Origin: Streptococcus sp. M334
GTDB lineage: Bacteria > Bacillota > Bacilli > Lactobacillales > Streptococcaceae
NCBI RefSeq assembly: GCF_000187745.1
Contig: NZ_GL732486.1
Location: forward strand, 627,582 to 691,581
DNA: 64,000 nt
Direction of reading: 5' to 3'
Shown here: piece by piece, positions 30,263-39,225 of the stretch
Layout of the letters: the number at the start of each line of letters is the position of its first letter
How positions within the stretch are numbered: the first letter of the stretch is position 1
Program-made: the position numbers and the translations under genes
The notes under the pieces: generated by a model
The model's database searches: none
What the model saw: only the letters and a program-made list of their open reading frames with translations
Told to the model about the DNA's origin: nothing

Positions 30263-30295
30263 TCCTTGCCTGCCTCACGGGACAGGTTTAAAGGA
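30263..30295 (-). promoter_or_regulatory. PyrR-binding anti-antiterminator hairpin
   Basis: In mRNA orientation CCTGTCCCGTGAGGCAGG forms a hairpin with the conserved PyrR loop TCCCGTGAGG, extended by an outer CCTT/AAGG stem. It is very similar to the loop upstream of uraA. Confidence 0.88.
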
Positions 30296-30312
30296 ATATT
30301 TAGTTATCAAAT

Positions 30313-30341
30313 ACTATAGCACAAAACAGACCTAAAATCAA
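30313..30341 (-). promoter_or_regulatory. pyr operon promoter
   Basis: TTGATT, 17-bp spacer and TATAGT on the minus strand, about 20 nt before the PyrR leader structure. Confidence 0.72.
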
Positions 30342-30364
30342 GCAAAAACTTTTGAGCTCCCATC

Positions 30365-30994
30365 TTATAAATTGCTAAAATCATATAACTGTGGGTACTG
30401 GTCACACTCTGGATTTTTAGGATGACAAATAGCTCTTCCAAAATAAATCATAGCCTGATGAGCAGCTAGCCACTGCTCCGGTGGCAAGATACCCATGACC
30501 CGCTTTTCCACCTCAAGCGGTGTCGCTGATTTTTTGACAATATCGTGATGTTTGCAAATACGCTCCACATGAGTATCGACTGCAAAGGCTGGAATCCCGA
30601 ATCCTACACTCATGACAACATTGGCTGTCTTGCGACCAACACCTGCCAGACTTTCCAATTCCTCTCGAGTCTGAGGGACTTGACCATCAAAATCGTCTAG
30701 TAACTGTTGGGCACATTTTTTAAGGAATTTAGCCTTATTCCGATACAGTCCTAGGCGGGAAATGTGTGAAGCAATCTCACTCTCTGTTGCAGCAGACATG
30801 GCTTGTGGCGTTGGAAAGGCAGCAAAGAGACCTGGTGTGGCCTTATTTACCGCTGCATCCGTTGTCTGAGCTGACAACATGACCGCAACCAAGAGTTCAA
30901 AATGATTGGTGAAATCAAGACTGGGCTTGGCATCTGGAAACAGAGCAATGATTTCTTCTAGCACTTTTCGTGCTCGTTTTTTTGACAAGACCAT
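30365..30994 (-). CDS. nth: Endonuclease III-family DNA glycosylase
   Basis: Removes oxidised pyrimidines in base excision repair. The 209 residues have the helix-hairpin-helix LESLAGVGRKTANVVMSVGFG with the catalytic Lys in GRKTA and the Asp in FAVDTHVERICKHH. The C-terminal iron-sulfur motif is degenerate: of the four usual Cys only two remain (ICHPKNPEC), the others being replaced in DQYPQLYDF. It overlaps the yceD-like gene by 1 bp. Confidence 0.92.
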   Translation of the reverse strand: MVLSKKRARKVLEEIIALFPDAKPSLDFTNHFELLVAVMLSAQTTDAAVNKATPGLFAAFPTPQAMSAATESEIASHISRLGLYRNKAKFLKKCAQQLLDDFDGQVPQTREELESLAGVGRKTANVVMSVGFGIPAFAVDTHVERICKHHDIVKKSATPLEVEKRVMGILPPEQWLAAHQAMIYFGRAICHPKNPECDQYPQLYDFSNL

Positions 30995-31536
30995 TATTCG
31001 TCTCCGTCAAATAGTCCTTGTAAGCCAGCAAAAGGACTGTTTTCTTCTTTCTTAACTGCCTGTTGAGCTTGGTATTCTTCCTCAGTCATGATTTGCCAGT
31101 CATTTCCTGAAACAAATCCTTGACCAGCCTCTTCTTCAGCCGTCAAAACCTTGATAGGAATGTTTAGTAGGATATTATCTGACACGCTCTCAGCAAGGTC
31201 AAGTTCTCCATTTTCGATAGGCAAGACCAAATCATCGTCTAAAACTTCCTGATCTAGTTGGTTAGTTGCGCCTTCCATGAAAACTTCTGTGACTGGATAA
31301 GATTCAACTAACTCAACTGGCTCCATACTGCGACTTGAAGCAAGAACAATGGTGTAAGATAGTTGATAATCTAAGAAATACATACGGTCTTCGTACTGTA
31401 CTTTCCCAACCGCAAGGATATCTTTTACATCTAAAATTTCTTGATTACGTGCACGCAGGTCTGCGGCTAGGTCTAACGTTTGTTCAAAATGCAAGCCTTC
31501 AGACTGCTTACGAATTTCTTGAATATTTAATTTCAT
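30994..31536 (-). CDS. yceD: YceD/DUF177-family protein
   Basis: A 180-residue DUF177 protein, a family tied in bacteria and plastids to 23S rRNA accumulation and usually placed next to rpmF. Here rpmF does not follow; nth does. The core LDVKDILAVGKVQYEDRMYFLDYQLSYTI is typical, and the C terminus is acidic. The two zinc-type Cys pairs of some homologues are absent. It is first in the yceD-nth unit. Confidence 0.8.
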   Translation of the reverse strand: MKLNIQEIRKQSEGLHFEQTLDLAADLRARNQEILDVKDILAVGKVQYEDRMYFLDYQLSYTIVLASSRSMEPVELVESYPVTEVFMEGATNQLDQEVLDDDLVLPIENGELDLAESVSDNILLNIPIKVLTAEEEAGQGFVSGNDWQIMTEEEYQAQQAVKKEENSPFAGLQGLFDGDE

Positions 31537-31638
31537 ACTTCCTCCATAAAGATTTACTCTCTTGATTATACCATGAAAAGCCTACAAATCAGCCCACCAA
31601 ACTTTGTAATTAAAATTCGATTTTTTAACATATTTACT

Positions 31639-31667
31639 ATGACATTTTTGTTTTTTAGTGCTATACT
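31639..31667 (+). promoter_or_regulatory. Promoter of the ABC-F leader
   Basis: ATGACA, 17-bp spacer and TATACT. A second, weaker candidate (TTGACA at 31780, 17 bp, TAGGAT) lies between the two short leader ORFs. Confidence 0.65.
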
Positions 31668-31704
31668 ATAGGTAAGAATACATCAGAGCAAGGAGGATGC
31701 TCAC

Positions 31705-31758
31705 ATGGAAGACAAAGAACTCATTACTAATGCTTACCACTCGGATTTTAGAGCTTAG
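31705..31758 (+). CDS. Leader ORF upstream of ABC-F gene (17 residues)
   Basis: MEDKELITNAYHSDFRA is preceded by a very strong AAGGAGGA ribosome site and lies about 30 nt after the promoter. A second mini-ORF, M-N-N-stop at 31835-31846, also has a GGAGG site. Short ORFs before a terminator are typical of ribosome-mediated attenuation of antibiotic-responsive ABC-F genes. It has no recognisable homology. Confidence 0.6.
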   Translation: MEDKELITNAYHSDFRA

Positions 31759-31847
31759 AATTTCCAGTTTTCTGTTGACAAAATATCCTTAAAGGTATAG
31801 GATAGAGGTACTAATACTCGGAGGTAAGGGAGACATGAACAACTAAG

Positions 31848-31890
31848 TCTATCAAATAAAGAACCTTTATTTAGTAGATCTTGTTTTTGT
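31848..31890 (+). terminator. First terminator in the ABC-F leader
   Basis: A long stem (TCTATCAAATAAAG with CTTTATTTAGTAGA) and a T-rich run follow the M-N-N mini-ORF directly. Confidence 0.8.
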
Positions 31891-31933
31891 CTCTTTTTGT
31901 GTGCTCGTTTCATACTAGATTTTCTAGTATCTT

Positions 31934-32036
31934 ATCCTCATTGAAAATCAAAAAACTAGAAAGCTAACCATCTGCTCCTCTTGAGTTGTATTAGGCAATC
32001 CTAAGCTAGTTTGACGAGCTTTTCAACGGGGATAAT
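31934..32036. repeat. Degenerate BOX-like remnant
   Basis: TCATTGAAAATCAAA followed by AACTAGAAAGCTAACC resembles the boxC end of the complete BOX copies, and TTTGACGAGCTTTTCAA near the other end loosely resembles boxA. The middle is lost or diverged. It lies between the two terminators of the ABC-F leader. Confidence 0.5.
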
Positions 32037-32059
32037 AGAGTTTTCGATAGTGACTTTGG

Positions 32060-32086
32060 GCTCTACTAGGTAAAGTAGAGCTTTTT
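32060..32086 (+). terminator. Second terminator immediately before the ABC-F gene
   Basis: A perfect 8-bp stem GCTCTACT/AGTAGAGC with a 6-nt loop and T5 tail ends 36 bp before the ABC-F start codon. No gene ends just upstream, so an attenuation role is likely. Confidence 0.85.
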
Positions 32087-32122
32087 GTTATGCATAATCG
32101 ACATTCTAGAAAGGGCAATCAT

Positions 32123-33649
32123 ATGATAAACATCAATCATCTAACCATCACACAAAACAAAGATTTACGGGACCTTGTATCAGACTTAAACATGACTATC
32201 CAAGACGGGGAAAAGGTAGCTATTATTGGCGAAGAAGGAAATGGCAAATCAACCTTACTTAAAACTTTAATGGGGGAAGCTTTGTCTGATTTCACTATCA
32301 AGGGCGACATCCAGTCTGACTATCAGTCACTGGCTTACATTCCTCAAAAACTTCCCGAGGACCTGAAAAAGAAAACTCTACATGACTACTTCTTTTTGGA
32401 TTCTGCTGATTTAGACTACAGTATCCTCTATCGTTTGGCAGAGGAGTTGCATTTTGATAGTGATCGTTTCGCTAGCGATCAAGAGATTGGGAGCCTTTCG
32501 GGCGGCGAATCTTTGAAAATTCAGCTCATCCATGAGTTATCCAAACCCTTTGAGATTCTATTTTTAGATGAACCTTCAAATGACCTAGACTTTGAGACGG
32601 TTGATTGGCTAAAAGGTCAGATTCGAAAGATTCGGCAAACTGTTATTTTCATTTCCCATGATGAAGACTTTCTTTCTCAAACGGCAGACACTATTGTCCA
32701 CTTGCGACTGGTCAAGCACCGAAAAGAAGCCGAAACGCTAGTAGAGCATTTAGACTATGATCGATACAGTGAGCAGAGAAAGGCTAATTTTGTCAGACAA
32801 AGCAAGCAAGCTGCTAACGACCAAAGAACCTATGACAAAACCATGGAAAAGCATCGGCGAGTCAAGCAAAATGTAGAAACTGCACTTCGAGCTACCAAAG
32901 ACAGTACTGCCGGTCGCCTATTGGCTAAAAAGATGAAAACTGTCCTCTCACAAGAAAAACGCTACGAAAAGGCGGCTCAGTCCATGACCCAAAAGCCACT
33001 TGAAGAGGAACAAATCCAACTTTTCTTTTCAGAGATCCAACCACTACCGGCTTCTAAAGTCTTAATCCAGCTGGAAAAAGAAAATTTGTCCATTGGCAAC
33101 CGAGTTTTGGTTCAAGAACTACAACTAACTGTCCGTGGTCAAGAAAAAATCGGTATTATCGGCCCAAATGGTGTTGGAAAATCAACTCTGTTAGCCAAGT
33201 TACATCAACTACTAAGCGCCAAAAGAGAGATTTCTCTTGGTTTTATGCCACAAGATTACCAGAAAAAACTGCAATTGGATTTATCACCAATCGCCTATCT
33301 AAGTAAAACTGGGGAAAAAGAGGAACTGCAGAAAATCCAATCTCACTTAGCTAGTCTCAATTTCAGTTATCCAGAAATGCAGTATCAAATTCGCTCCTTA
33401 TCTGGCGGACAACAGGGAAAACTTCTGCTTTTGGATTTAGTCTTGTGCAAACCAAACTTTCTCCTGTTGGATGAACCTACACGAAACTTTTCTCCAACTT
33501 CTCAACCCCAAATCAGAAAACTCTTTGCAACCTATCCAGGCGGTCTCATCACTGTTTCGCATGACCGTCGTTTCTTAAAAGAGGTCTGTTCAAGCATCTA
33601 TCGCTTGACAGAACATGGTTTGAAGGTAGTTAATTTAGAAGATTTATAA
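32123..33649 (+). CDS. ABC-F family ATPase
   Basis: Twin-ATPase protein without membrane domains, 508 residues from MININHLTITQN (AAAGGG site upstream). ABC-F proteins bind the ribosomal E site; some protect against antibiotics and others aid translation. Domain 1 has IIGEEGNGKST (about residue 36), LSGGE and LFLDEPSNDLD; domain 2 has IIGPNGVGKST (about 353), LSGGQQGKL and LLLDEPTRNFSP. The Arg/Lys-rich linker at about 210-310 (KHRRVKQNVETALRATKD) is the P-site tRNA interaction motif. The leader with short ORFs and terminators points to the antibiotic-responsive type. The substrate drug is unknown. Confidence 0.88.
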   Translation: MININHLTITQNKDLRDLVSDLNMTIQDGEKVAIIGEEGNGKSTLLKTLMGEALSDFTIKGDIQSDYQSLAYIPQKLPEDLKKKTLHDYFFLDSADLDYSILYRLAEELHFDSDRFASDQEIGSLSGGESLKIQLIHELSKPFEILFLDEPSNDLDFETVDWLKGQIRKIRQTVIFISHDEDFLSQTADTIVHLRLVKHRKEAETLVEHLDYDRYSEQRKANFVRQSKQAANDQRTYDKTMEKHRRVKQNVETALRATKDSTAGRLLAKKMKTVLSQEKRYEKAAQSMTQKPLEEEQIQLFFSEIQPLPASKVLIQLEKENLSIGNRVLVQELQLTVRGQEKIGIIGPNGVGKSTLLAKLHQLLSAKREISLGFMPQDYQKKLQLDLSPIAYLSKTGEKEELQKIQSHLASLNFSYPEMQYQIRSLSGGQQGKLLLLDLVLCKPNFLLLDEPTRNFSPTSQPQIRKLFATYPGGLITVSHDRRFLKEVCSSIYRLTEHGLKVVNLEDL

Positions 33650-33693
33650 ATTTGCAACATAGTAAAAATCCAGAGACTATCTCTGGATTCTTT

Positions 33694-34593
33694 TTACATC
33701 TGTTTCAAACGTTCAATCCGCTCTGCGATAGGTGGGTGGGTGTAAAAGAGTTTTTGGAACCCTCCACCTTTCTTGGGATCATTGATATAAAGTGCACTGC
33801 TGGCATCATCTACAGGACGACTCATCGGTTTACTATTATCCAACTTACCTAGAGCATTTATCATTCCTTGAGGATTGCGCGTCAACTCAACACTAGAAGC
33901 ATCAGCTAGGAATTCCCTCTGACGAGAAATAGCGAGTTGCACCAAGGTTGCAGCGAGAGGTGCCAGCACAATTGCAAGTAGGGAAACCACTAGCATAATG
34001 ATTTCAAGACCATTTCCATCTCTATCATCGTCATTTCGTCTGCGATCTGCGCCACCCCACCACATCATACGACCTGCCATACTAGAAAGCATGGTGATAG
34101 CACTAGCAAGGGCAACGGCAATAGTCGAAATTCGAATATCATAGTTACGGATATGACTGACTTCATGCCCCATAACAGCTTCTAGTTCTTCACGATTCAT
34201 GATAGCTAGGAGACCTGACGTCGCAGCAACCGCCGCATTTTGAGGGTTAGAACCTGTCGCAAAGGCATTTAAGGCTGGATCATCAATGATGAAAACACGG
34301 GGCATAGGAATCTGAGCGACCATAGCCATATCTTCCACTACATGGTAGAGGTCTGGTGCCGTTTGCTCATCCACCTCACGCGCTCCATTCATGGACATGA
34401 CAATCTCTGTCGATTGAAAAATCATGGACAAGGCATAGATAAAGCCGATAATCAGTGCGATAAGCAAACCACCAATCCCAGACCGCATAAAGAGGTAACC
34501 AACCGCATAACCAACAAGAGCTAAGAGTAGGAAAAATACCAGCAACAAAATCCACGTTTTTCGTTTATTGCTTGCAATTTGATCAAACAACAT
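33694..34593 (-). CDS. htpX: HtpX-family membrane metalloprotease
   Basis: M48 zinc protease for membrane protein quality control. The start [12 protein letters not shown] at 34593 gives 299 residues. Two N-terminal transmembrane helices (about 17-55), the zinc motif HEVSH in [15 protein letters not shown], two more hydrophobic segments, and the third-ligand region [21 protein letters not shown] are visible. Its start codon lies 1 bp after the lemA stop. Confidence 0.94.
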   Translation of the reverse strand: MLFDQIASNKRKTWILLLVFFLLLALVGYAVGYLFMRSGIGGLLIALIIGFIYALSMIFQSTEIVMSMNGAREVDEQTAPDLYHVVEDMAMVAQIPMPRVFIIDDPALNAFATGSNPQNAAVAATSGLLAIMNREELEAVMGHEVSHIRNYDIRISTIAVALASAITMLSSMAGRMMWWGGADRRRNDDDRDGNGLEIIMLVVSLLAIVLAPLAATLVQLAISRQREFLADASSVELTRNPQGMINALGKLDNSKPMSRPVDDASSALYINDPKKGGGFQKLFYTHPPIAERIERLKQM

Positions 34594-34594
34594 T

Positions 34595-35155
34595 TTAGTC
34601 ACCTAAACCGCTAAAATCAACCTTAGGAACTGCCTTTTCCTCTTCTGGTGTTTGAAGGAAATCTGCTGCTTTAAATCCAAACATTCCAGCGATAATATTG
34701 CTTGGGAAAGTTTCTAATTTTACATTGTAGTTGCTGACAACACTGTTGTAGAGTTGCCGAGAGTAAGAAATTTTATTTTCTGTATTGGTCAACTCCTCTT
34801 GCAATTTTACAAAGTTTGCACTAGCTTTCAAATCTGGATAGCTTTCTGCAACTGCAAAAATACCTGAAACCTGACGAGTAAGGGCATCACTAGCTTTCAT
34901 AGCTTCTGCTGGTGAAGTCGCTGCCGCCACTTGGTTACGCAGTTCTGCCACCTTTTCAAGGGTAGAACCTTCATATTTGGCATAACCTTTTACAGTTTCA
35001 ATCAAGTTTGGCAAAAGGTCATTTCGACGTTTCAACTGAACATCAATCTGACTCCAAGTCTCCTTTGTTTGCATACGATTCTTAACCAAACCGTTATAGC
35101 TAACAATTACAAAAATAACAATAAGAGCTAAAACTCCAAGAATAATCCAAGTCAT
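34595..35155 (-). CDS. lemA: LemA-family membrane protein
   Basis: A 186-residue protein with one N-terminal transmembrane helix ([18 protein letters not shown]) and a helical outer domain containing the family core [20 protein letters not shown] and [19 protein letters not shown]. LemA commonly pairs with htpX, as here; its molecular role is not settled. Confidence 0.93.
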   Translation of the reverse strand: MTWIILGVLALIVIFVIVSYNGLVKNRMQTKETWSQIDVQLKRRNDLLPNLIETVKGYAKYEGSTLEKVAELRNQVAAATSPAEAMKASDALTRQVSGIFAVAESYPDLKASANFVKLQEELTNTENKISYSRQLYNSVVSNYNVKLETFPSNIIAGMFGFKAADFLQTPEEEKAVPKVDFSGLGD

Positions 35156-35248
35156 GATATAAGTCCTTTCTACTTTTAGATTAGTACCAGTATATCAAAT
35201 TTTTAATGATTGTGGTAAAATAAGATGATACTAAAGAAGGAAATAACT

Positions 35249-35962
35249 ATGAAACCAGAAACATTTTACAACCTGCTTGCCGAGCAAAATCTTCCACTTT
35301 CGGACCAGCAAAAAAAACAATTTGAACGTTATTTTGAGCTCTTGGTTGAGTGGAATGAAAAGATTAATTTGACGGCTATTACGGACAAGGAAGAAGTTTA
35401 TCTCAAACATTTTTACGATTCGATTGCACCCATTCTGCAAGGCTTGATTCCCAACGAAACTATCAAACTTCTTGATATTGGAGCTGGAGCAGGATTTCCT
35501 AGTCTACCAATGAAAATCCTCTATCCTCAGTTAGATGTAACTATCATTGATTCTCTCAACAAGCGCATCAACTTCCTCCAACTTTTGGCTCAAGAACTGG
35601 ATTTGGACGGTGTTCATTTCTACCATGGACGTGCAGAAGACTTAGCTCAAGACAAGAACTTCCGTGCTCACTATGATTTTGTAACAGCTCGTGCTGTAGC
35701 CCGTATGCAGGTCTTGTCTGAATTGACAATTCCCTACCTTAAAGTTGGCGGAAAACTATTGGCACTCAAGGCTAGCAATGCGCCTGAGGAATTATTAGAA
35801 GCTAAGAATGCCCTCAACCTCCTCTTCAGTAAGGTCAAAGATAATCTCAGCTACGCCCTACCAAATGGAGATCCGCGTTATATCACAGTGGTGGAAAAGA
35901 AAAAAGAAACGCCAAATAAATATCCAAGAAAGGCTGGCATGCCCAATAAACGCCCGCTTTAA
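35249..35962 (+). CDS. rsmG: 16S rRNA m7G527 methyltransferase
   Basis: RsmG (GidB) methylates G527 of 16S rRNA; loss gives low-level streptomycin resistance. The start at 35249 ([13 protein letters not shown]) has an AGAAGGA site and gives 237 residues. The SAM motif [17 protein letters not shown] lies near residue 73, and [17 protein letters not shown] is typical. The basic tail ends [11 protein letters not shown]. Confidence 0.96.
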   Translation: MKPETFYNLLAEQNLPLSDQQKKQFERYFELLVEWNEKINLTAITDKEEVYLKHFYDSIAPILQGLIPNETIKLLDIGAGAGFPSLPMKILYPQLDVTIIDSLNKRINFLQLLAQELDLDGVHFYHGRAEDLAQDKNFRAHYDFVTARAVARMQVLSELTIPYLKVGGKLLALKASNAPEELLEAKNALNLLFSKVKDNLSYALPNGDPRYITVVEKKKETPNKYPRKAGMPNKRPL

Positions 35963-35980
35963 ATTTTTTAGTAAAAAATA

Positions 35981-36078
35981 TTTACAAAGTAAACCTCGCT
36001 CTTTTATTTCTAGGCTCGGAAAAAAATGATTTACAAAATCAACCTCGCTCCTTTATTTCCAGGATCGGGAAAAAATGA
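35981..36078 (+). repeat. Tandem 49-bp direct repeat upstream of uraA
   Basis: Two adjacent copies (35981-36029 and 36030-36078) begin TTTACAAA and contain CCTCGCTC..TTTATTTC..GG.TCGG. They differ at only a few positions. A third partial start at 36079 supplies the -35 of the uraA promoter. Confidence 0.9.
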
Positions 36079-36107
36079 TTTACAAAATCATTTTTTTCTG
36101 CTATACT
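36079..36107 (+). promoter_or_regulatory. uraA promoter
   Basis: TTTACA, 17-bp spacer and TATACT. The -35 hexamer is the first six bases of the repeated 49-bp unit, so the two upstream copies carry the same hexamer without a matching -10. Confidence 0.8.
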
Positions 36108-36129
36108 ATCACAAGCAAAGGTTTTTAAT

Positions 36130-36147
36130 GTCATCCCGTGAGGTGAC
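36130..36147 (+). promoter_or_regulatory. PyrR-binding hairpin in uraA leader
   Basis: GTCATCCCGTGAGGTGAC folds with GTCA/TGAC closing the conserved TCCCGTGAGG loop. The match to the pyrR leader indicates shared control by PyrR. Confidence 0.88.
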
Positions 36148-36205
36148 GAAGACGCAGAAATACTTGAAACTCTTTAAAGTCTAGATTTTAGAGAAGTCTT
36201 ACTCT

Positions 36206-36241
36206 GAGGGCCTATTGCTGTAAAATAATGGGCTCTTTTTT
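36206..36241 (+). terminator. uraA attenuation terminator
   Basis: GAG-(GG)-CCTATT pairs with AATGGGCTC, with a 2-nt bulge and one G-U, followed by T6, just before the uraA ribosome site. Confidence 0.75.
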
Positions 36242-36263
36242 GATGCCCAAAAGTGAGGTTTAT

Positions 36264-37547
36264 ATGAAACAAGAATCAACTGTTGATTTGTTACTAGACG
36301 TTGACCAACGTCCTTCGGCTGGAAAAGGAATTCTCCTTAGTTTCCAACACGTTTTCGCCATGTTTGGTGCGACCATCTTGGTACCATTGATTTTGGGAAT
36401 GCCTGTATCTGTTGCCCTTTTTGCTTCGGGTGTTGGAACACTCATCTACATGATCGCAACTGGTTTTAGAGTTCCAGTTTATCTAGGATCATCATTCGCC
36501 TTTATCACAGCTATGTCGCTAGCTATGAAGGAACTAGGAGGAGATGTATCAGCTGCACAAACAGGGGTTATCCTTACAGGTTTTATCTATGTCCTTGTGG
36601 CTGCTGGTGTTCGTTTTGCAGGTACAAAATGGATTGATAAACTCTTGCCACCAATCATCATCGGACCTATGATCATCGTTATCGGTCTTGGACTTGCAGG
36701 TTCAGCTGTTACCAATGCTGGTCTTGTAGCAGACGGGAATTGGAAAAATGCTCTTGTAGCCGTTGTTACTTTCTTGATTGCTGCCTTTATCAATACAAAA
36801 GGAAAAGGCTTCCTACGAATCATTCCATTCCTCTTTGCCATTATCGGCGGTTACCTCTTCGCACTAACTCTTGGCTTGGTTGACTTTACACCAGTTCTTA
36901 AAGCTAACTGGTTTGAAATTCCTGGTTTCTACTTACCATTTAGCACAGGTGGTGCCTTTAAAGAATACAATCTTTACTTCGGTCCAGAAACTATCGCTAT
37001 CTTGCCAATCGCTATCGTAACAATTTCTGAGCATATTGGAGACCATACTGTTTTGGGTCAAATCTGTGGCCGTCAATTCTTGAAAGAACCAGGTCTTCAC
37101 CGTACTCTTCTTGGTGACGGTATCGCAACTTCTGTTTCTGCCTTCCTTGGTGGACCAGCCAATACAACTTACGGAGAAAATACAGGGGTTATCGGTATGA
37201 CTCGTATCGCTTCTGTCTCAGTTATCCGTAACGCTGCCTTTATCGCGATTGCCCTTAGCTTCCTTGGTAAATTCACAGCCTTGATTTCAACTATTCCAAA
37301 TGCTGTACTTGGTGGTATGTCTATCCTTCTCTATGGAGTTATCGCCAGCAACGGTTTGAAAGTCTTGATTAAAGAACGTGTTGATTTCGCTCAAATGCGT
37401 AATCTCATCATTGCTAGTGCCATGTTGGTACTTGGACTTGGAGGAGCTATCCTTAAACTCGGTCCAGTTACCCTTTCAGGTACTGCCCTATCAGCCATGA
37501 CAGGAATCATCTTGAACTTGATCTTGCCATACGAAAATAAAGACTAA
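36264..37547 (+). CDS. uraA: Uracil permease
   Basis: Nucleobase:cation symporter-2 family carrier for uracil (also called PyrP). The start at 36264 (MKQESTVDLLLDV) follows GAGG; upstream in-frame codons lie in the attenuator. The 427 residues contain about 14 hydrophobic segments, the VLGQICGRQF segment, and the family motif GGPANTTYGENTGVIGMTR near residue 290. The PyrR-type leader fits uracil salvage controlled by pyrimidine status. Confidence 0.95.
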   Translation: MKQESTVDLLLDVDQRPSAGKGILLSFQHVFAMFGATILVPLILGMPVSVALFASGVGTLIYMIATGFRVPVYLGSSFAFITAMSLAMKELGGDVSAAQTGVILTGFIYVLVAAGVRFAGTKWIDKLLPPIIIGPMIIVIGLGLAGSAVTNAGLVADGNWKNALVAVVTFLIAAFINTKGKGFLRIIPFLFAIIGGYLFALTLGLVDFTPVLKANWFEIPGFYLPFSTGGAFKEYNLYFGPETIAILPIAIVTISEHIGDHTVLGQICGRQFLKEPGLHRTLLGDGIATSVSAFLGGPANTTYGENTGVIGMTRIASVSVIRNAAFIAIALSFLGKFTALISTIPNAVLGGMSILLYGVIASNGLKVLIKERVDFAQMRNLIIASAMLVLGLGGAILKLGPVTLSGTALSAMTGIILNLILPYENKD

Positions 37548-37562
37548 TACTCTTCGAAAATC
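37548..37562. repeat. Solo BOX terminus
   Basis: TACTCTTCGAAAATC, identical to the first 15 bases of boxA, stands alone between the uraA stop and the terminator. It may be a deletion remnant of a BOX. Confidence 0.55.
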
Positions 37563-37569
37563 AAAAAAC

Positions 37570-37601
37570 GAGCATTTCCAACTACGGAAGTGCTCATTTT
37601 T
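37570..37601. terminator. Bidirectional terminator between uraA and ffh
   Basis: The 10-bp stem GAGCATTTCC / GGAAGTGCTC with a 6-nt loop and flanking A- and T-runs serves the converging genes. Confidence 0.85.
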
Positions 37602-37642
37602 CTTCTTTCCAAAAAAGGAAAGCCCTGCAGCCTTCCTTTGTC

Positions 37643-39214
37643 TTACTTGCGTTTCTTCTTCGCTTTTTTCATTTTGTTAGCCATGCGTTTCATGGACTGT
37701 TTCATGGCAAATTCACCGATTTTACCTTTGAGTCCGCCACCAAACATCTGACTCATATCTGGCATTCCTGCTCCTCCGAGAGCTGACAAGTCAGGCATAC
37801 CACCTTGTCCCATCATTCCTTCAAGGGCAGACATATCCATTCCTCCCATATTTGGCATATTTTTTGGAAGGTTGTTTGGATTGATTCCCATCTGCTTCAT
37901 CATCTTGTTCATATCCCCAGACATAACACCTTGCATGAGCTGTTTAGCCTGGTTAAAGTCCTTGATGAATTTATTGACTTCGACAAATGTATTTCCAGAA
38001 CCTGCAGCAATACGACGGCGACGGCTCGGATTTAACAAATCTGGATTTTCACGCTCTTCAGGTGTCATGGAGGACACAATAGCACGTTTGCGCGCAATCT
38101 GGCGCTCATCCACCTTCATATTTTGAAGGGCTGGATTGTTGGCCATACCTGGAATCATCTTGAGCAAGTCTTCCATTGGACCCATGTTTTGCACCTGATC
38201 CAACTGATCGATGAAATCATTGAAATCAAAGGTGTTTTCACGCATCTTCTCAGCCATTTCAAGGGCTTTTTGCTCATCGTATTCTTGAGAAGCTTTCTCA
38301 ATCAAAGTGAGCATATCCCCCATACCAAGAATACGGCTAGACATGCGATCTGGGTGGAAGGTTTCAATATCCGTGATCTTTTCACCTGTACCAGTGAACT
38401 TGATTGGTTTTCCAGTAATGTGACGAACAGATAGAGCAGCACCACCACGAGTATCGCCATCAATCTTGGTAAGGATGACCCCAGTCACTTCCAACTGAGT
38501 ATTAAACTCACGCGCAACATTGGCTGCTTCCTGACCAATCATAGCATCAACGACAAGCAAGATTTCATTTGGTTGAGCCAAGGCTTTCACGTCACGAAGC
38601 TCATTCATGAGGAGCTCATCAATCTGCAAACGACCTGCCGTATCGATCAAAACATAGTCGTTATGGTTAGCTTTCGCTTGCTCCAAACCTTGACGAACAA
38701 TCTCAACAGCTGGTACTTCTGTTCCAAGTGCAAAGACAGGAACATCAATCTGTTGTCCGAGTGTCTTGAGCTGGTCAATGGCAGCAGGACGATAGATGTC
38801 AGCCGCAATCATCAAAGGACGGGCATTTTCTTCTTTTTTGAGTTTATTGGCCAATTTACCAGCAAAAGTTGTTTTACCAGCCCCCTGCAAACCGACCATC
38901 ATGATGATGGTTGGAATCTTAGGTGACTTGATAATCTCAGCCGTATCAGAACCTAAAACGGTTGTCAGTTCCTCATCAACGATTTTAATAATTTGTTGTG
39001 CAGGATTAAGGGTATCAATGACCTCATGCCCAACTGCACGCTCACGAACTTTCTTGATAAAGTCCTTTACAACAGATAAAGCAACGTCGGCTTCAAGCAA
39101 GGCCAAGCGAATCTCTTTGGTTGCCTCTTGGACATCAGATTCAGAGATTTTTCCTTTTTTACGTAGATTTTTAAAGACGTTCTGCAAACGTTCTGTTAAA
39201 CTTTCAAATGCCAT
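37643..39214 (-). CDS. ffh: Signal recognition particle protein Ffh
   Basis: The SRP GTPase, which binds 4.5S RNA and signal peptides. The 523 residues contain an N-terminal four-helix N domain, G1 GLQGAGKTTFAGKLA (about residue 108), G3 DTAGR, G4 TKID, and the Met-rich M domain from about residue 300, with a long Gly/Met-rich tail (MGGMDMSALEGMMGQGG) ending in a basic cluster. The ylxM gene precedes it by 11 bp. Confidence 0.97.
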   Translation of the reverse strand: MAFESLTERLQNVFKNLRKKGKISESDVQEATKEIRLALLEADVALSVVKDFIKKVRERAVGHEVIDTLNPAQQIIKIVDEELTTVLGSDTAEIIKSPKIPTIIMMVGLQGAGKTTFAGKLANKLKKEENARPLMIAADIYRPAAIDQLKTLGQQIDVPVFALGTEVPAVEIVRQGLEQAKANHNDYVLIDTAGRLQIDELLMNELRDVKALAQPNEILLVVDAMIGQEAANVAREFNTQLEVTGVILTKIDGDTRGGAALSVRHITGKPIKFTGTGEKITDIETFHPDRMSSRILGMGDMLTLIEKASQEYDEQKALEMAEKMRENTFDFNDFIDQLDQVQNMGPMEDLLKMIPGMANNPALQNMKVDERQIARKRAIVSSMTPEERENPDLLNPSRRRRIAAGSGNTFVEVNKFIKDFNQAKQLMQGVMSGDMNKMMKQMGINPNNLPKNMPNMGGMDMSALEGMMGQGGMPDLSALGGAGMPDMSQMFGGGLKGKIGEFAMKQSMKRMANKMKKAKKKRK

Positions 39215-39225
39215 GTTTCTTCCTC

